Shown one piece after another: positions 10,846-24,600 of a stretch of DNA of 64,000 nt. The DNA lies in assembly GCA_949825045.1 (NCBI GenBank), contig OX463822.1, positions 34,536,703-34,600,702 on the forward strand, in the 5' to 3' direction. The stretch comes from Argyresthia goedartella. Its lineage: Eukaryota > Arthropoda > Insecta > Lepidoptera > Argyresthiidae. Under the pieces are notes generated by a model, which was not told the origin of the DNA, searched no databases, and saw nothing but the letters and a program-made list of their open reading frames with translations. Both the position numbers and the translations under genes were made by a program. The stretch's first letter is position 1, and each line of letters opens with the position of its first letter.

Positions 10846-11205
10846 TGTTGACGTCTGGAGAAGTGGACCAGTCGGATTGAGTCTACCAAGGAGCTGAAAT
10901 CTACAAATTCCCGGCGAGTCCCTATCCAGCGTTTCAACTATATCACCAATATTCGACTCACGACCCTGTGATTAATAAATGTATCTTGAGCCTGCCAACA
11001 ATCTCTTTTGGTCAGGTTAGAGTCTCACTGTTTCAATCTCACTGCCCTATGGAACTATGACACTCCCGACAATTCTCTTCAATCGTTTGATAGCCGCCAA
11101 CTGCCACAAACACTTCACCAACTGTGTGATTACTTTCCTTTGAAAGATGCTTAATCCAGGACTTCCCTCTTCCGGATAACACTCTCACTGCTGCACCTAG
11201 ACTTC
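10846..11205. other. Continuation of retroelement-like repeat; no gene
   Basis: Follows the minisatellite without a visible border. ATTAATAAATGTATCTTGAG (10971-10990) resembles a polyadenylation/terminal segment, so the minisatellite may sit in the untranslated end or LTR of an unidentified retroelement. Confidence 0.3.
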
Positions 11206-11764
11206 TTTAACGAAATTTCAAAGACTAAGTTTGTTGAAATAACTATTGATAGCAAATTGCAGTGGGGACCCCAAATAGATAAATTAAGTTCTGCGGCTTA
11301 CGCCGTTAGGAACATCACACAAAACACACATCAAAGAATAAAGGTATCCGAGCAATTTATAATTAAAATCGCAGAGACTCCTTAAGGGAACTTTTTAAAG
11401 AAATTGACATACTAACTGTAGCTAGTCAATTTATTTTCGAAAACATAATGTATGTACGCAAGAACATACATTATGTTTTCGTTGTTTAATTGACAAGCTG
11501 CAGTTACAATTTATTTTCGAAAACATAATGTATGTACGCAAGAACTATACAACAATTTCCAAATATAGCGACAGCTGTAATCTTAACCTAAGAAATAATC
11601 ACAGACTAGTTGCGCCCCGGTTTAGACTAGCAAAAGTTAGCAATTATTTCAAAGGTCAGTGCATTCTCTACTACAACAAGACACTTCTGGAAATTTTGAG
11701 ATTGCCATTTGAGCAATTTAAAAACAACACTAGCCATCGCCGTCACCTCACCGTTTCCCGCTGA
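11206..11764 (+). pseudogene. Jockey-group LINE, C-terminal RT fragment with internal inversion
   Basis: Plus-strand pieces such as ITIDSKLQWG, SSAAYAVRNI, SLRELFKEID and FENIMYVRKNYTT match, in order, the C-terminal part of the LINE at 21440-22660 (PIDSKLQWG, SSAAYAVRNI, FENIIYVRRNLTT). The stop after RRHLTVSR is at 11764. Between 11390 and 11547 a roughly 40-bp segment is present twice directly and once inverted. Several frameshifts make this a dead copy, and it lacks the polymerase core. Confidence 0.75.
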
Positions 11765-12022
11765 CCCCATGGAGCACACCACTACCACCAACAATCAACC
11801 TAGAGTCAACAATCCGCCAACATCTATCAAGAAACTGCTCGGCTGAAAGGAAATGTTCCATCTGTGTTTTCAAGTGTCACGAGTACGGTGGAAAAAGCTC
11901 CTCAGATGACTCGATGCACAGCAGCCCAAGTTGCAGCACATACCGCCGTGACGGGATGCAGACACATGTCGACCCCAATCATAACATGCAAGCTTATCGA
12001 CCGAATTACGTACTAATATAAT
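11765..12022 (+). pseudogene. Unassigned cysteine-containing coding-like stretch
   Basis: Directly after the LINE stop, one plus-strand frame is open from about 11780 to a TAA near 12022 and includes HLSRNCSAERKCSICVFKCH followed by a Ser/Asp-rich tail. The CSIC pair and basic context recall C-terminal cysteine-rich ends of piggyBac-type transposases, but the match is too weak to name. There is no start codon or splice evidence. A second frame is also fairly open, so this may be chance. Confidence 0.2.
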
Positions 12023-12397
12023 AACAAAAGCAGGTCAAGCCTGAGCAATAGCAAGTCAGCAAAAAATTTTTAAGAAACCGCGGCCTGGCGAATTTTTTTA
12101 CCTATGCTGACTTTATTTCTACCGTTTGTTATTTGTTACCTTAACCTTGTGACAATTTCGTCATAGCTTAGATTAATTCATTAGTTATTATAGTTGGTCC
12201 GCATCTGGCGTCGCTGCTCTCTTTTATGTACCTAGGCTTGAGTACAGGAGAGAGCGCCCCTCCTCTTCGAACCAAAAACTAAATCTAAATTTAACAAAAC
12301 TTTATTACTGTAGATATTTACTATACTTAGTAAATGTCCTTATTTTTTGGCCGCCGGTTTGGTCCATGGACGAAAGATAGTTATACAACGTACTCAC

Positions 12398-12605
12398 CTA
12401 CTGCCACAGCCTTCGCCGACACACCCGTACAGTATGATGTCGGTGAGCAGCGCGGACGCGTTGGCCGCCGCCACCGCGCGCGTGCGCTCCCGCCCCGCCA
12501 GCGCCGCGGGGGGTGTGGCGGGGGGTGCGGCGGGGGGTGCGGCGGGGGGGGCGGCAGGGGGCGGCACCGGGCTGACGGGGGGGGCGGTGGAGGGAGGTAG
12601 TGATT
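12398..12605 (-). CDS. PPP6R: PPP6R exon 6 with Pro/Ala-rich insert
   Basis: 208 nt after a CTCTCCAG acceptor. It encodes a low-complexity run built of PPAA units, then ERTRAVAAANASALLTDIIL and YGCVGEGCGS, the position where the family has an NASQ-type helix. Ends in phase 2 at GTGAGTA. The repeated GGCGGGGGGTGC-type DNA (plus strand) is prone to length change. This is the last exon inside the window. Confidence 0.85.
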
Positions 12606-15600
12606 CTGGAGAGGAGAAAATGTATACAGATTGAGTTATTTTTCCCTCTTATTCGGTAACTCAAATTCATGGCATAACAAAATTGAAGGGGTTTTGTCAG
12701 TTCGACGTTTGGATAATATGTCATTTTTCCACAATTTATTCCAATTATTTGTGACACTCCGTGCATCTTGCCAACATATGGATCAGGGACAATCTTTGTG
12801 AGTGTGGCCTTACGGAGGGTTCAGCTAACCACATCTCTTTTGAATTCCTTGCTAACATGTGTCAATACTGCATTTTATCCATATCTTGTCCAACTTCATT
12901 GGTGTTAATAACATCAAAATGTAACAGTAGTAATCTAAATTACCTACCATTTTCTGTTTATGTTTCTACAGTAGACATTATTCTTGACACCAGAAACTCT
13001 GAGATTTGGTTCATTGAGAAATTCATGTACAGATGTAGTGAATAATCCTTTCCTTTCGTATTTTCTCGGAAATGTTCGTTTTTGTCTTACTACTTCACTC
13101 GCACTCAGTACCCATCGAGACAACGTAGGGAACGGTCGCATTGCAAGAGGAAGTATCTATATAGAGTAGTTAATACCACAGAAATATTTTGTTGATATTT
13201 ATGTTAGATTTTGTGATAAACTTCATGGACTCGTGTATTAATGCAGGCCACCTATATTTTTTTTTGACTTTACATTTCACTCTCGTCTGTCATTTTTGTA
13301 AATAATAAACATTGATTTTATTCGATCCACATTAACAATTTATAACAGACATGCCGAAAGCACTAAGAAAAGGGAAACGTTTAGATCGGCAAGCCTGCGA
13401 GGTTATTTTCAATATTTATTTATATTTCTTAACTGAAAATGATAAATTCAAACATACCAACTATACTGCTTACTTTTGTAAAGTCCAAAAACGAGTTTCG
13501 GAGGCCAGTGGAATTTCTCAACGAACAGTAAATAAAATATTGCAAAAAGAATACATAAATCAATCCTTCTCCAATAGTCCGAAGTCGGCAAAGTTGGGTA
13601 GACCAAATAAATTATTTTGTCTAGGTCTTGACGATTTTGACTACAACGTTATACGCCGATTAGTGTATAATTTCCATTTGATATACAAACAAGCACCTAC
13701 AATTAAAGCCCTGAAGTCCAAGTTATCCGAAGCCATAAATTTTAAGGGATGTGACTTTACGCTAAGAAAAATTCTTAGAAAAATGGGATTTCGGTATAAA
13801 AAAGTTGAAAAAAACAGAAAATTACTTATCGAGAAAGATGATGTTCGTTTAAAAAGAGTAAAGTTTTTAGCCGCGATAAAAAAGTACAGATTGCAAGGGA
13901 GAGAGATTGTTTATATGGATGAAACATACATCCATACCTCACATTTGGCAGGTAAAAGCTGGGCTGACTCGTCAGAAAACGGAGTGAAACAGTTAATTTC
14001 TAAAGGACAACGTCTTATAATAGTGCACGCTGGTAGTAGAAAGGGGTTTATACCTGGGGCATTGTTAATGTATCAGTCTACTGATAAAACAGGTGACTAT
14101 CACAACGCGATGAACAATGAAAACTATGAAAAATGGCTTCGTAATCAACTCATTCCAAACTTAGCTCCAAATTCGGTACTACTAGTAGATAATGCTGCAT
14201 ATCATAATAAGTACGTAGAAAAACCTCCTAATTCAAATACCAGGAAGCAAGACATGATTGATTGGCTATCCAAACATAATGTTCCGATTGATCCGTCATT
14301 AACAAAACTTGAAATATATGAAATTATTTGCAAGTACAAACAAGACTTTGTAGAACACTCTATAGATAAACTTATGAACGAATATGGACACAGCGTACTA
14401 AGATTGCCACCATATATATCATCCTGATTTCAATCCGATTGAAAACATATGGTCTCCAATAAAGGGATACGTATCCAAAAGAAACATCAGTATGAATATG
14501 ACTACTGTGAAACAATTGGTACAGGAAAAGGTTAATATGATTGGTTCCGATGTTTGGGCCAAAGTATGTGACCACGCCATCAAATGCGAAAACGAGTACC
14601 GAAAACACGAACCTGAGTTGGAAAATTATATGGCTAGTTTTGTAATCACCGTTCATGAAAACTCTGACGATGATACACCAGAAAATAGTTGATTCTGATT
14701 CTGACTGTGATATGGAAGTTGGAAGTATTGTTTCGCATCACACTGTCCACCCCGCTCCTCCTCCTCTTATCCCGCTGTCATAATCGAAGTCGTTCATCCA
14801 ATCAGAAAATCATATTTATTTATATTAATTTCTCTGCTGGTTTGTTTTGTTTTATGTTGAGGTGTCTTTTTTGTTATGTCATAGTATTTTTAAATAATTA
14901 CAAAAATTTATTGTTATAAAAAAGGTCTGCAAAATCCTACTGTAGTTTTGACTTATAGTTAGACTTTTGGTTATAGTTAGAGTTATAGTTATCCTTATAG
15001 AATCATTAGATCATCCCAACCGGAATTTGGTTTTTATCAGTGCGTTTTATTGAAATAAAACGTCCTCAGTAACTAGTTATATTTTTGTTTACCTAACGAA
15101 TTCTTTATATGATAGAATAGTGGTGGTTTTAACATCTCAGTGTAATATACGTCAAACGGGCAATTTGACATTTGACATTGATAAATAAAGTATGCGATTT
15201 ATTTGATACCTACACGTAATTTAATAATACAGTAATTCATAGACACATCGGCACCATTCGGGTGTTATCGTTGTTCCGAGTTTTGCCGATAGGAAAGGAT
15301 TATTCACTACATCTGTATTAATAATTTTGAAATTGTTTACATTTAGAGAATAGTCGATGAAGCTATTGCAATAATGCAGTCTCATTTCAAGCAAAATTAA
15401 GAAACACTAATTGAATTAGATTTCTGTATTACCACCGCACTCACCAGTAGTGTGGGCGCCCGCCCCGCCCGCCCCGGCCGGCGCGGGCGCCGCGGCTACG
15501 TGCTCGGACGCCGCCCCCGTCTCGGGCGCGTACGTGCCGCAGATGATCGCGATCAGCGACTCCAGGAACTGGTGCTCTTCTAGCCACTGCGGGAGGCATG

Positions 15601-18600
15601 TAAGAAATATCTATTAGATGAACATAGCATAGAGCAATAACTGCAGTTTAACCTAGAAGCTAACTTCTCCGGGCTACACGCTGTAATATTGCTGGTAGAA
15701 ACTGGGTTGGGTGTGCCGTTGCAATGTTAATATGTATTTTTAAGTTTTTATTTTGTGTTTTTTAGGGTTCCGTACCGAAAGGGTAAAACGAGACCCTATT
15801 TTTAAGACTCCGCTGCCTTCCACCCGTCCGTCCGTCCGTCTATCACCAGGCTGTAACTCATGAAACGTGATAGTTAGACCTTTGAAATTTTCACAGATGA
15901 TGTATTTCTGTTGCCGCTATAAAAATAAATACTAAAAAACAGAATAAAATATGTAAACCACAGACAAACTTATGAATGAACATGGTTACGTAAATGGACT
16001 GTGAAAGTATCCACACCAATCACTTTGTAAACAACATTTTGGTATGTAAAATCCAAACTTTTCACCCCACACCATCCCTACCATTGTACGGTGGTACGGA
16101 ACATTTCGTGCGCGAGTTCGACTCGCACTTTATTTTGTATTTATAATCGTATTGTAGTGTTTTCGTTCCTTTGTGTAAATATATATATACATTTGTTCAC
16201 AACCCACATGTAAAACTGAGACCAGTCTCAGTTCAGCAATGCTGAGCCCGTCCTTTTTAACACTATCTCTATTTGAATCATCATGCAATGTGTAGTATGT
16301 GTTAATAAAGCAATATAAATATCAATCTTGTTGAGCTTAATAGATGCCTCGTTCGATTTGTGCAAGATTGTCCTATAATATTTATTTATTTATACTAATT
16401 TAGTATGTAGGCCGTCCAGTTAAATCTTTTTCTCACAGTTATTTTAATCAAATGTTTAATATCAGTTTAAGTCATTAATTTTTTTATTAGCTTCTAATCT
16501 GTAAAAGTAGATATTTTTGTCAAGGCAGTTATTTAGGCCCATAAGAATAAACCAATCTCAGTTCCAAGAGTTGTCTCTACCATGTCACAATGACGGTCTC
16601 GCTATATGAAATCTGTCATTTTTACTACGAATGTAATCAAAGAATCGGCACTATAATCGAGGCATCTATACTTGGCCCAACTCAATAACAGAAATGGCTG
16701 CCCAATAAAATGTGACGTTCATAGTGTTGTGTAAAGATGAGTCGTTCCGGACCGTAATAGTTCCAGTAGACGTATCCGAACTCGGAACGACATCATTCCG
16801 GTCCGATTTGTCTAAATTAACATACTCCATGTCAGTCATGTCAGGAGTCAAAACATCGAAGAGGATTGAGGAACGAGAGAAAGAGCAACTCCACGTCTCC
16901 GGTTCGTCGGCGCGACGAGGATCGAGGATCGAGGAATGAGCTGAGCGCCTCGTCCTATCGACTCTGCGACCCTCTGCGACCTCTCACTCTCCGTATCTGT
17001 CTCACTTTCCGTCCTGATAATGCCCGATATCGTGATCAACATGAAATATTAAGATGTTGCTTATTCAAAAACGGTAGAGATTAGAGAATTCAATATTATG
17101 AAAAATATAATAGGTTATTTATTTGCCGCATACATTGTCGTGATATTTATTCGTGATATGGCCTGTTTGTTCGTCCTGCTTAAATAAATAACATTTAGAC
17201 ACACTGACTGATTATAAGTAGATACCTACTAATATTGATCCATCATTTTCGATTCTTTTTTTATGACGTGCTCGATGCATTTGGGCCACGATTCAGGGCG
17301 AGTAGCTAGAAGGCGGAATAAGATTTAATTCTGACTCGGGTAAACTTTGACAACTGGGTCATTTTCAAAAAAAGTGTACATTGTGACTAACCTGATAAAA
17401 TTTGTGAGTAAACTGTTTCGCGACATTCCTGTATTTTTATACTTATGTGAGTCACATAATTATAAGGAAGTGAGTACATGAATCAATTTACATACACATA
17501 CTTACATAATAATTTTACTTATTATCTAAATAAGTCCGTACTATTCTCTAGGGCACACTCACTAAAATTACTTAAAAATATTAGCTTACGCGGTTTTAAC
17601 TTTGTTTTTCACTTCTCCATACAAATAAGCTGATCCACTCAGGCCAAAATGTACTAGGAAGTGAAAAATAAAGTTGCTCTGATCAAATCGGTTTCATAAT
17701 GAAAGTTGCTCAGAATGATGTCCCTAACAAAGTAGTTTCTCATTTTGCGTTAATTCATTTACACCTTGTATAATGTTTTTTTTTTTACTTATGACTTTCT
17801 GCAAGTGTGTTTAAACACATCTTTACTTTTCTTGTATTATGTGAGTCACGTCAGATGAGTCACAAAATTGTGACTCTCATGTCTCACATGGTTAGCACGT
17901 TTTGCGAAAATTCTAACCTCAAAAAGCTACAATGGCAAAAACAAATGCAGAACAGATAAATCGAACATATAATAAAACTTGTTTGTGCTAGGTCTATTAT
18001 ATGTAAAAACATAAGAATAAAAGACACGATACCTTGCTTGGAAATGTGCTGTGACTCAACTGATTATTTTTGGTAAATTCTGCCGTTCGTTCAGTGTTTC
18101 ACCACAAAATGGCACTCGACCAAGATGGCGGAGGTTTAGTAATGATGGCTGACGCATAGTGTTGCCAGTTACGATATAAATGCATAGAAATGGCAGGATT
18201 GCTACAAAAAACTCTGAAGTTGTCCGTGACATCCCCTGTGTGACTCACATGCAAAATATCTCGGACAAAGTTAGGATTATGTTTTTAATGTCTGAAGTAA
18301 CTTTTTTATTCGTATTGTTTCTATTGAACAACAGGAAATATAACAATTGTATTAGATACAAACAGATAAAGTTTGAAAAAGAACCGATATGCTCTCCATA
18401 ATGATTATATTCTGTTAGGGTGCTAAAAGGACACCGTCTGTTTATATGGGTCATTTCTGTGAGAAAAAGTAAAATGTATATTTTAATAATAAGATCACCC
18501 TCTTTGCTATTGATTCAAATGAGGGAATTGAAGGAAAAGGTCAATATTTATATAAAAAAAAACGACACATAAATATATGCACAGTAACTTTGTATTTTAT

Positions 18601-21600
18601 CGCAGTAAATACACCGCACAAGATTTTTAAAGAAATGTACACTTTTTTTGAAAATGACCCAACTACATATTAAAAAAAATTATGGAGTTGTCAAAGTTCC
18701 CTCGAGCAAAGTATTATTCCGCCTTCTAGCCAGTTGCCCTAGGATTGTTTTTTAGCAAACCTTCTTTCGTAAAATTATGTCCATCACTAAAACGAATTAT
18801 GACACTTCTTTCTAATCTATGTTCAGATTCTCTTCGGAAGTAGAATTTTGGGAAATAATGTTATTTCTAAGCAGAATTTAGACCAGTTTTTAGTGAATTC
18901 TAGTGTATTTGTGTTTTAAATTGTCTCTTCAACTTAATGTGGTAACCAACATCGAGTGATCCCTTTGGAATATCGAGTTTCCTGATCACGTGACATTTAT
19001 TTACATTGCGGGCCAAGTAAGAATGCCCATACTTTACTTGTATCGTCTCCATAGACAACTCACCTCCATAACAACTTTGTTGAAGAGATCATCGAGCCGA
19101 ATGAAGTACTTGAAGGTGTCTGCAATGGCACTGGTGCCGATGTGCCGCAGCAGGTTCGGCAAGAAGTCGCGCCGGGACTTGAAGAAGTCCAGCACGCGCA
19201 GGCACACGATGTGGTACAGGTAGCAGTCCTGGGGTCGGCAAAAATAGCACATTGTTGTAGTGGCTGGAAACTGAGTTCTAGATGAACGAGTAAGTTTGAG
19301 GGCCTTAGGCGAGACGCTCTAAGAGAAGTGTCCATCTATTGCACTTTTGGCCGAGACATAACATAGTGCTTTTCACGACTACTGCGAGGAGATAAAATTA
19401 ATCATACAGAATATAGTATTATAGGTTAATTAGGCCTCTTCGTCGTGCGTGACGTGTGTTGTCAATCTTCTGTGATTGACAACATAACATGGCGGTAAAA
19501 GCGTGCGTGCATCACTCTGTCACGCACGCACGCCTTCAGCGACGCGACAGAGTGACGCACGCACGCTTTTACCGCCACAGCATGAAGTGCCATCTGTTGA
19601 CATGAGGCAAAACAATAAAAAACAAACCAACAATGCTCTTTCTGTCCTGTAAATAGGCCAGAAATGTTATTGTTGCCCTGTTTAACTATTCATTGTTTTG
19701 GGGCCCCATTGCAGACCATACTTCGCCACATATTTTCGAGCAATGGGCGTGAAAAATCCAAATCATAGTACATAGGCCTATAAATCAATCTGTGTGAGTT
19801 TCCTCACCCTTCTCCTCCCACAGTGGTCCAAAGTACTGTATGGGGTCAATCTGGCTCAACACAGACCTTGCTGTTAATAGTTTTGTAATTATTTATTCCT
19901 GCTTATTAATCATAACAATAAAAAATTTCATATTTGTATTAGTTAAGCACAACCTATTTTTAAAAGAGATCTAAAAATCAATCTGTGGGAGTTTCTACGC
20001 CCTTCTTCTCCCACAGTGGTCCAATGTAGATAAGAGGCAAAAATGACGTTTGCTAAGTATATGTAAATATCTACAGTAATAAAGTACTTTGACTATTGAC
20101 TATTGACTATTGACTATTAGTAGAGAAGAGGCCAAAAAATTAGGTTTCGTAAGTATATGCAAATAAATAAAGATTTTTTGAAATTTGTTGTAGAGGCAGG
20201 AAAGTGCGCAACAACCCGATGAGTGGCCGAGCCGCAGGCGAGGCCCTCTAAAAGACGAGTCCATTTGTTACACTTATAGCAAACATTACATAGAGCTTTC
20301 ATCAGTACTGTGAGGAAATAAAATAAACTACAAAGAAAATATTTTTTTAGATAAATTAGGTTTGGAAAAAATGACAGCACAGGTCAGGCACGCTTTTACC
20401 GACGCGACGGCATGACGCATGCTATATCGATAAAAACCGACACGGCATGAGCGCTCATCTGTTGACTTGTGACAGAACCATAAGCCAACAATATTTTTTT
20501 TCATCTTTTTTTCATTTCAATATTTGGCTTCCGCTTGACCCATTATGATGAGCTTCTCCAGTTGGTACCTAGATGAGCGCATAATGTGACCGAATAAGCT
20601 TAGGGTTATTCTCGGCAAATTGTCGAGAGCCGTTTTGTGACCTTCACTTCACTCAGAATGGACACGTTAGTTCTCATGGCGGTCCACGGAATTCTGCAGC
20701 AGGAATTCTTCTCCAGCACTACATTTCGAACGCGTCGATTTTGTTGCGTTCCCGCCCCGGCTCTTCAGGCACCAGGTTTCTGCACCGTAAATGAAGATCG
20801 AGAATATAAGGGTCCGGAGAAGCAAATAATAATCCGTGAAGCTGGCAAGTTATACCAAGGGACAATGATTTGTCTGCCTAAAGATGGGTGATGGGGTTGT
20901 TAAATCCAACGCTGATGTTGCTCGAGCTTTCGATATGTCACCGTAAGATTGTAAAAACCGTTAGTTGATAAACTAACTTTTTTTCTTGGTAGTTGGTCAA
21001 CTATCGACAGATCGTAAACTGTAGCGTACTGCTTACTATATGACGTGTTAGTTGATAAACTAACGGTTAAAACCTTTAAATAGTAAACTGGTTTAAACTT
21101 GAATTGCAAACGAAATACCAGGGCAAGCACTGCGGTGGCTTAGGTGAAGACTAGATGGGGCGAGCGCAGTGAAGCCCACCAATGTACACTTACTCACGAC
21201 AGAGCGTCTAAATACATCTCCATATAAAGCAGACTTAGTTAAAAACAACACTAGCGTAGGTAATGTAAAACTGGGAATGGGATGAAATTGTCACGATAGA
21301 GGGCCCGCCTGTGGTGCAGCGGGCTTCCCACCTCATAATCATCAATGTATATTTTACTGACATTGTCAAAAAGTTTAGATTACTTAACTTAAAAAATACC
21401 GAAGACTTGTGGGGTATATCAGTCAAGTCATTGGTTCAGTAATGTGTTGACGATGGAGCATTCCCAGACCTCATGAAACACAGTAAACGGATACCTCTGT
21501 GCAAGTCGGGAGACAAGAGTGATCCTTCAAATTTCAGACCAATATCTGTTCTTCCAGCACGAAGTAAAATATTTGAAAAGAATATTGTTCAATCAAATGC

Positions 21601-24600
21601 TCTCACACTTCGACCGTACAAAACAACTCCACGCATCAATACAGTTTCACTAGGGGTAAATAGACTACGGATGCAGTTATTACCCTTATATCTCATATTT
21701 ATTCTGCATGGGAGGCCGCACAGGATGCTATGGAAGTTTTTTGCGATCTGTCGAAGGCATTTCATTGTGTTGATCATGATAGATTGAAGAAATACAGCGT
21801 TACTAGTAAGATTATACTTAAGCAATAGAATTCAAAAGGCAGAAGTCAACAGCGTTAAATCTGATGGATCGGATGTAAAAATTGGGGTTCCACAAAGTTC
21901 CATACTAGGCCCTTTCTTATTCCTGGTATACATTAATGATCTGCCTTTCATGGTGGAGAAATTGACTAACATAGTGTTGTTTGCTTATGATACTTCACTG
22001 GTCTTCAAAATTGAAAGACAAAAAGAAGATTTTGATGATGTTAATGGTGTATTGTCTTTAACCTTCAATTGGTCCACTGTTAATAATTTATTGTTGAACA
22101 CTTGTAAAACCAAGTGTATCTATCAAATTCTCATTTCCAAATGTCAGGCAAGTTGAGACCAGTTTAGTGTTAGACAGCAACACATTAGAATTAGAAAATG
22201 ATATGAAGTTTCTTAGAATACCCATTGATAGCAAATTGCAGTGGGGGTCCCCACATAGATAAATTAGCTGGTAAATTAAGCTCTGCGGCATACGCTGTTA
22301 GGAACATCAGGCAAAACACTGATGTGGCCACATGTAGGCTAGTATATTTTAGTTACTTTCATAGTGCCATGTCCAATGGTATCTTGTTGTGGGGGAAATT
22401 TTATTTTACAGAAAAGAGCAATTCAAGCAATTTATGATTTAAAAAGATCAGACTCCTTAAGAGGGCTTTTTAAAGAAATTTACATACTAACTGTAGCTAG
22501 TCAATTTAGTTTCGAAAATATAATATATGTACGCAGGAACCTTACAACATTTTCCAAACTTAGCGATAGCTGTAATGTTAACCTAAGAAATAATCACTGA
22601 CTTGTAGACTCGTGAAGATTAACAATTATTTCAAGGGTCAATGCATTCTAGAGAATGCATTGACCCTTATACAGTGTGTTACCAGCAGCTGGGCTTTTAA
22701 TTAAGGACGTTAAAATAACGTGTGTCTGTAACGTAACCACAACATTAATTTATTTAATAAATTAAATTTCAGATATTGTTAACTTTCTAACAAAATTTTA
22801 ATTGCCCGCTATGTAAAGCACGGTAATTTGACAAGTTGCTATCAACACGAAAGTTGACAGATATGCTTTGATTTTCGCACTAGTTCCCCCCGTACCACGA
22901 CATGCCTTGTACCAAGTAATTCAACGACATGAGTTACGACTATTAGGCAATACGTCTACTACATTTAAGCTGCAAATTTAGAAAGTTTAATTGTGGAGTT
23001 AATTAACATAATTATGATTTACTAATACGTGCAAACGATTGGTAATGGAACATGTTATTATCAGTTTTAATAAATGCCCACATGCCGGTAACAGACTGTG
23101 TAATATACCTCTGGAGATTTTGAAATTGCCATTGAGCAATTTAACAAGCCTGTTAAAGTGACTTTGTTGAAAAAGGAACAATGGTCAAGACTACATTACA
23201 TTAAATGATGGGACTATATGGGGTTAATCTAGCTCAACATTGTCCTTGGTGTTAATATTTTTTTAATTATTTATTCATGCTTGTGCTATGGTTATTAATT
23301 ATAATAATGTGTTAATACACATTAACTAATGTTAACCACAAACTATTTTTAAAAGAGATCTAAAAATCAATCTTTGGGATTTTCTACGCCTTTCTACAGT
23401 GGTCCATTGTAGAGAAGAGGCAAAACATGATGTTTGCTAAGTATATGTAAATATCTACTGTAATAAAGAAATCTGACTTTGACTTTGCATACAAACATTT
23501 CATAAACTGGAGATCTGCTAAAAATATCAAATCCCTTTTGGAAAATGTGTTTTCCTCACAGTCAAAATGAAAATTAGAGTGTTTATCTCCGGTGAAAGTG
23601 ACCCATTTCACCCTCGAACTATAGGCGCTCGAACGAAAAATGGGTCGCTTTACACCCTTGGTTAACAATCTACTATTTCTGCTAGCCAGAAATGTTTTTG
23701 TTGTCCTGGTTTACTGTTCATTGTTTTGTGGCCCCATCACTTAGCCGAATATATATATATATCATCACCTAAATCCGATCTCTCTCTCTCTCTATCTCTC
23801 TCCAGTGAGAGATGAGGGATTCACGACAATTGCCGAGGTTGGCCGAATCGTTTACTGATTTTAATTGTATTGTACCATCTTTTGCCACATTTCATATTTT
23901 TCATATTTTCTTTATTGCACACAAAACTTATAAAACTTTGTCTTCTACATTTCTGAGCAGTGGAGTAAAAAAGTTCTTTATTGCTGTAGATATTTACAAA
24001 TATGCTTGTTGTATATTCTTTTTTGCCTCTTCTGTATGTTGCACCACTGTGGGAGAGAAGGGCAAAGAAACTCCTACAGATTGATTTTTAGCTGTCTTTT
24101 AAAAATATGTTATATTTAAATAGAACAAACTTACGTATTAATTATCATCATTAATATGCGGTACCCGTAGCATGCCCAGCGCGGGTGGGCATGCTACGAA
24201 AGGCGAAAGAGAATACTTCATCGCGAAAGGCGAGGGAGAAAACTTCATCGCGAAAGGTGAGGGAGAGCGCTTTCTATAGCACTTAGCACATCTGTCAGTC
24301 ACTTTCCCGCGTCAACACACCCTGCGGTGCAGGTGCAGGAATATTTATTTGTGAGAATCTTAACCTGAGCTATTTCTGTGTTGATTTGATTAACACCATG
24401 CACTCTTGTCATTAATGTAATCTTGAATATTGTGGTATCCCAAATTACAGTATGTTATTAATGCTTCTTTCAAATCCAGCAAAAACTATGGGTCTATCAA
24501 TCAATCAATCAGTCCATATTCACTCACTGCCCGGTAGAGGCCTGTTATTCTTCCAGGTGGTGAATATAACATTTTAGGAGAACCATCAAAGTAGATTTAT

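Noticed and set aside
10543..10937. Proteins with a 17-residue repeat
   Set aside because: They result from the 51-bp period of the minisatellite. There is no start context, homology or third-position bias.
12334..12634. Plus-strand open frames rich in Gly/Arg or Ala/Gly
   Set aside because: They are opposite-strand shadows of PPP6R exon 6, opened by the GC-rich repeat.
16666..17084. Overlapping short frames on both strands
   Set aside because: No recognisable domain or splice sites. Consistent with a slightly GC-richer intron segment.
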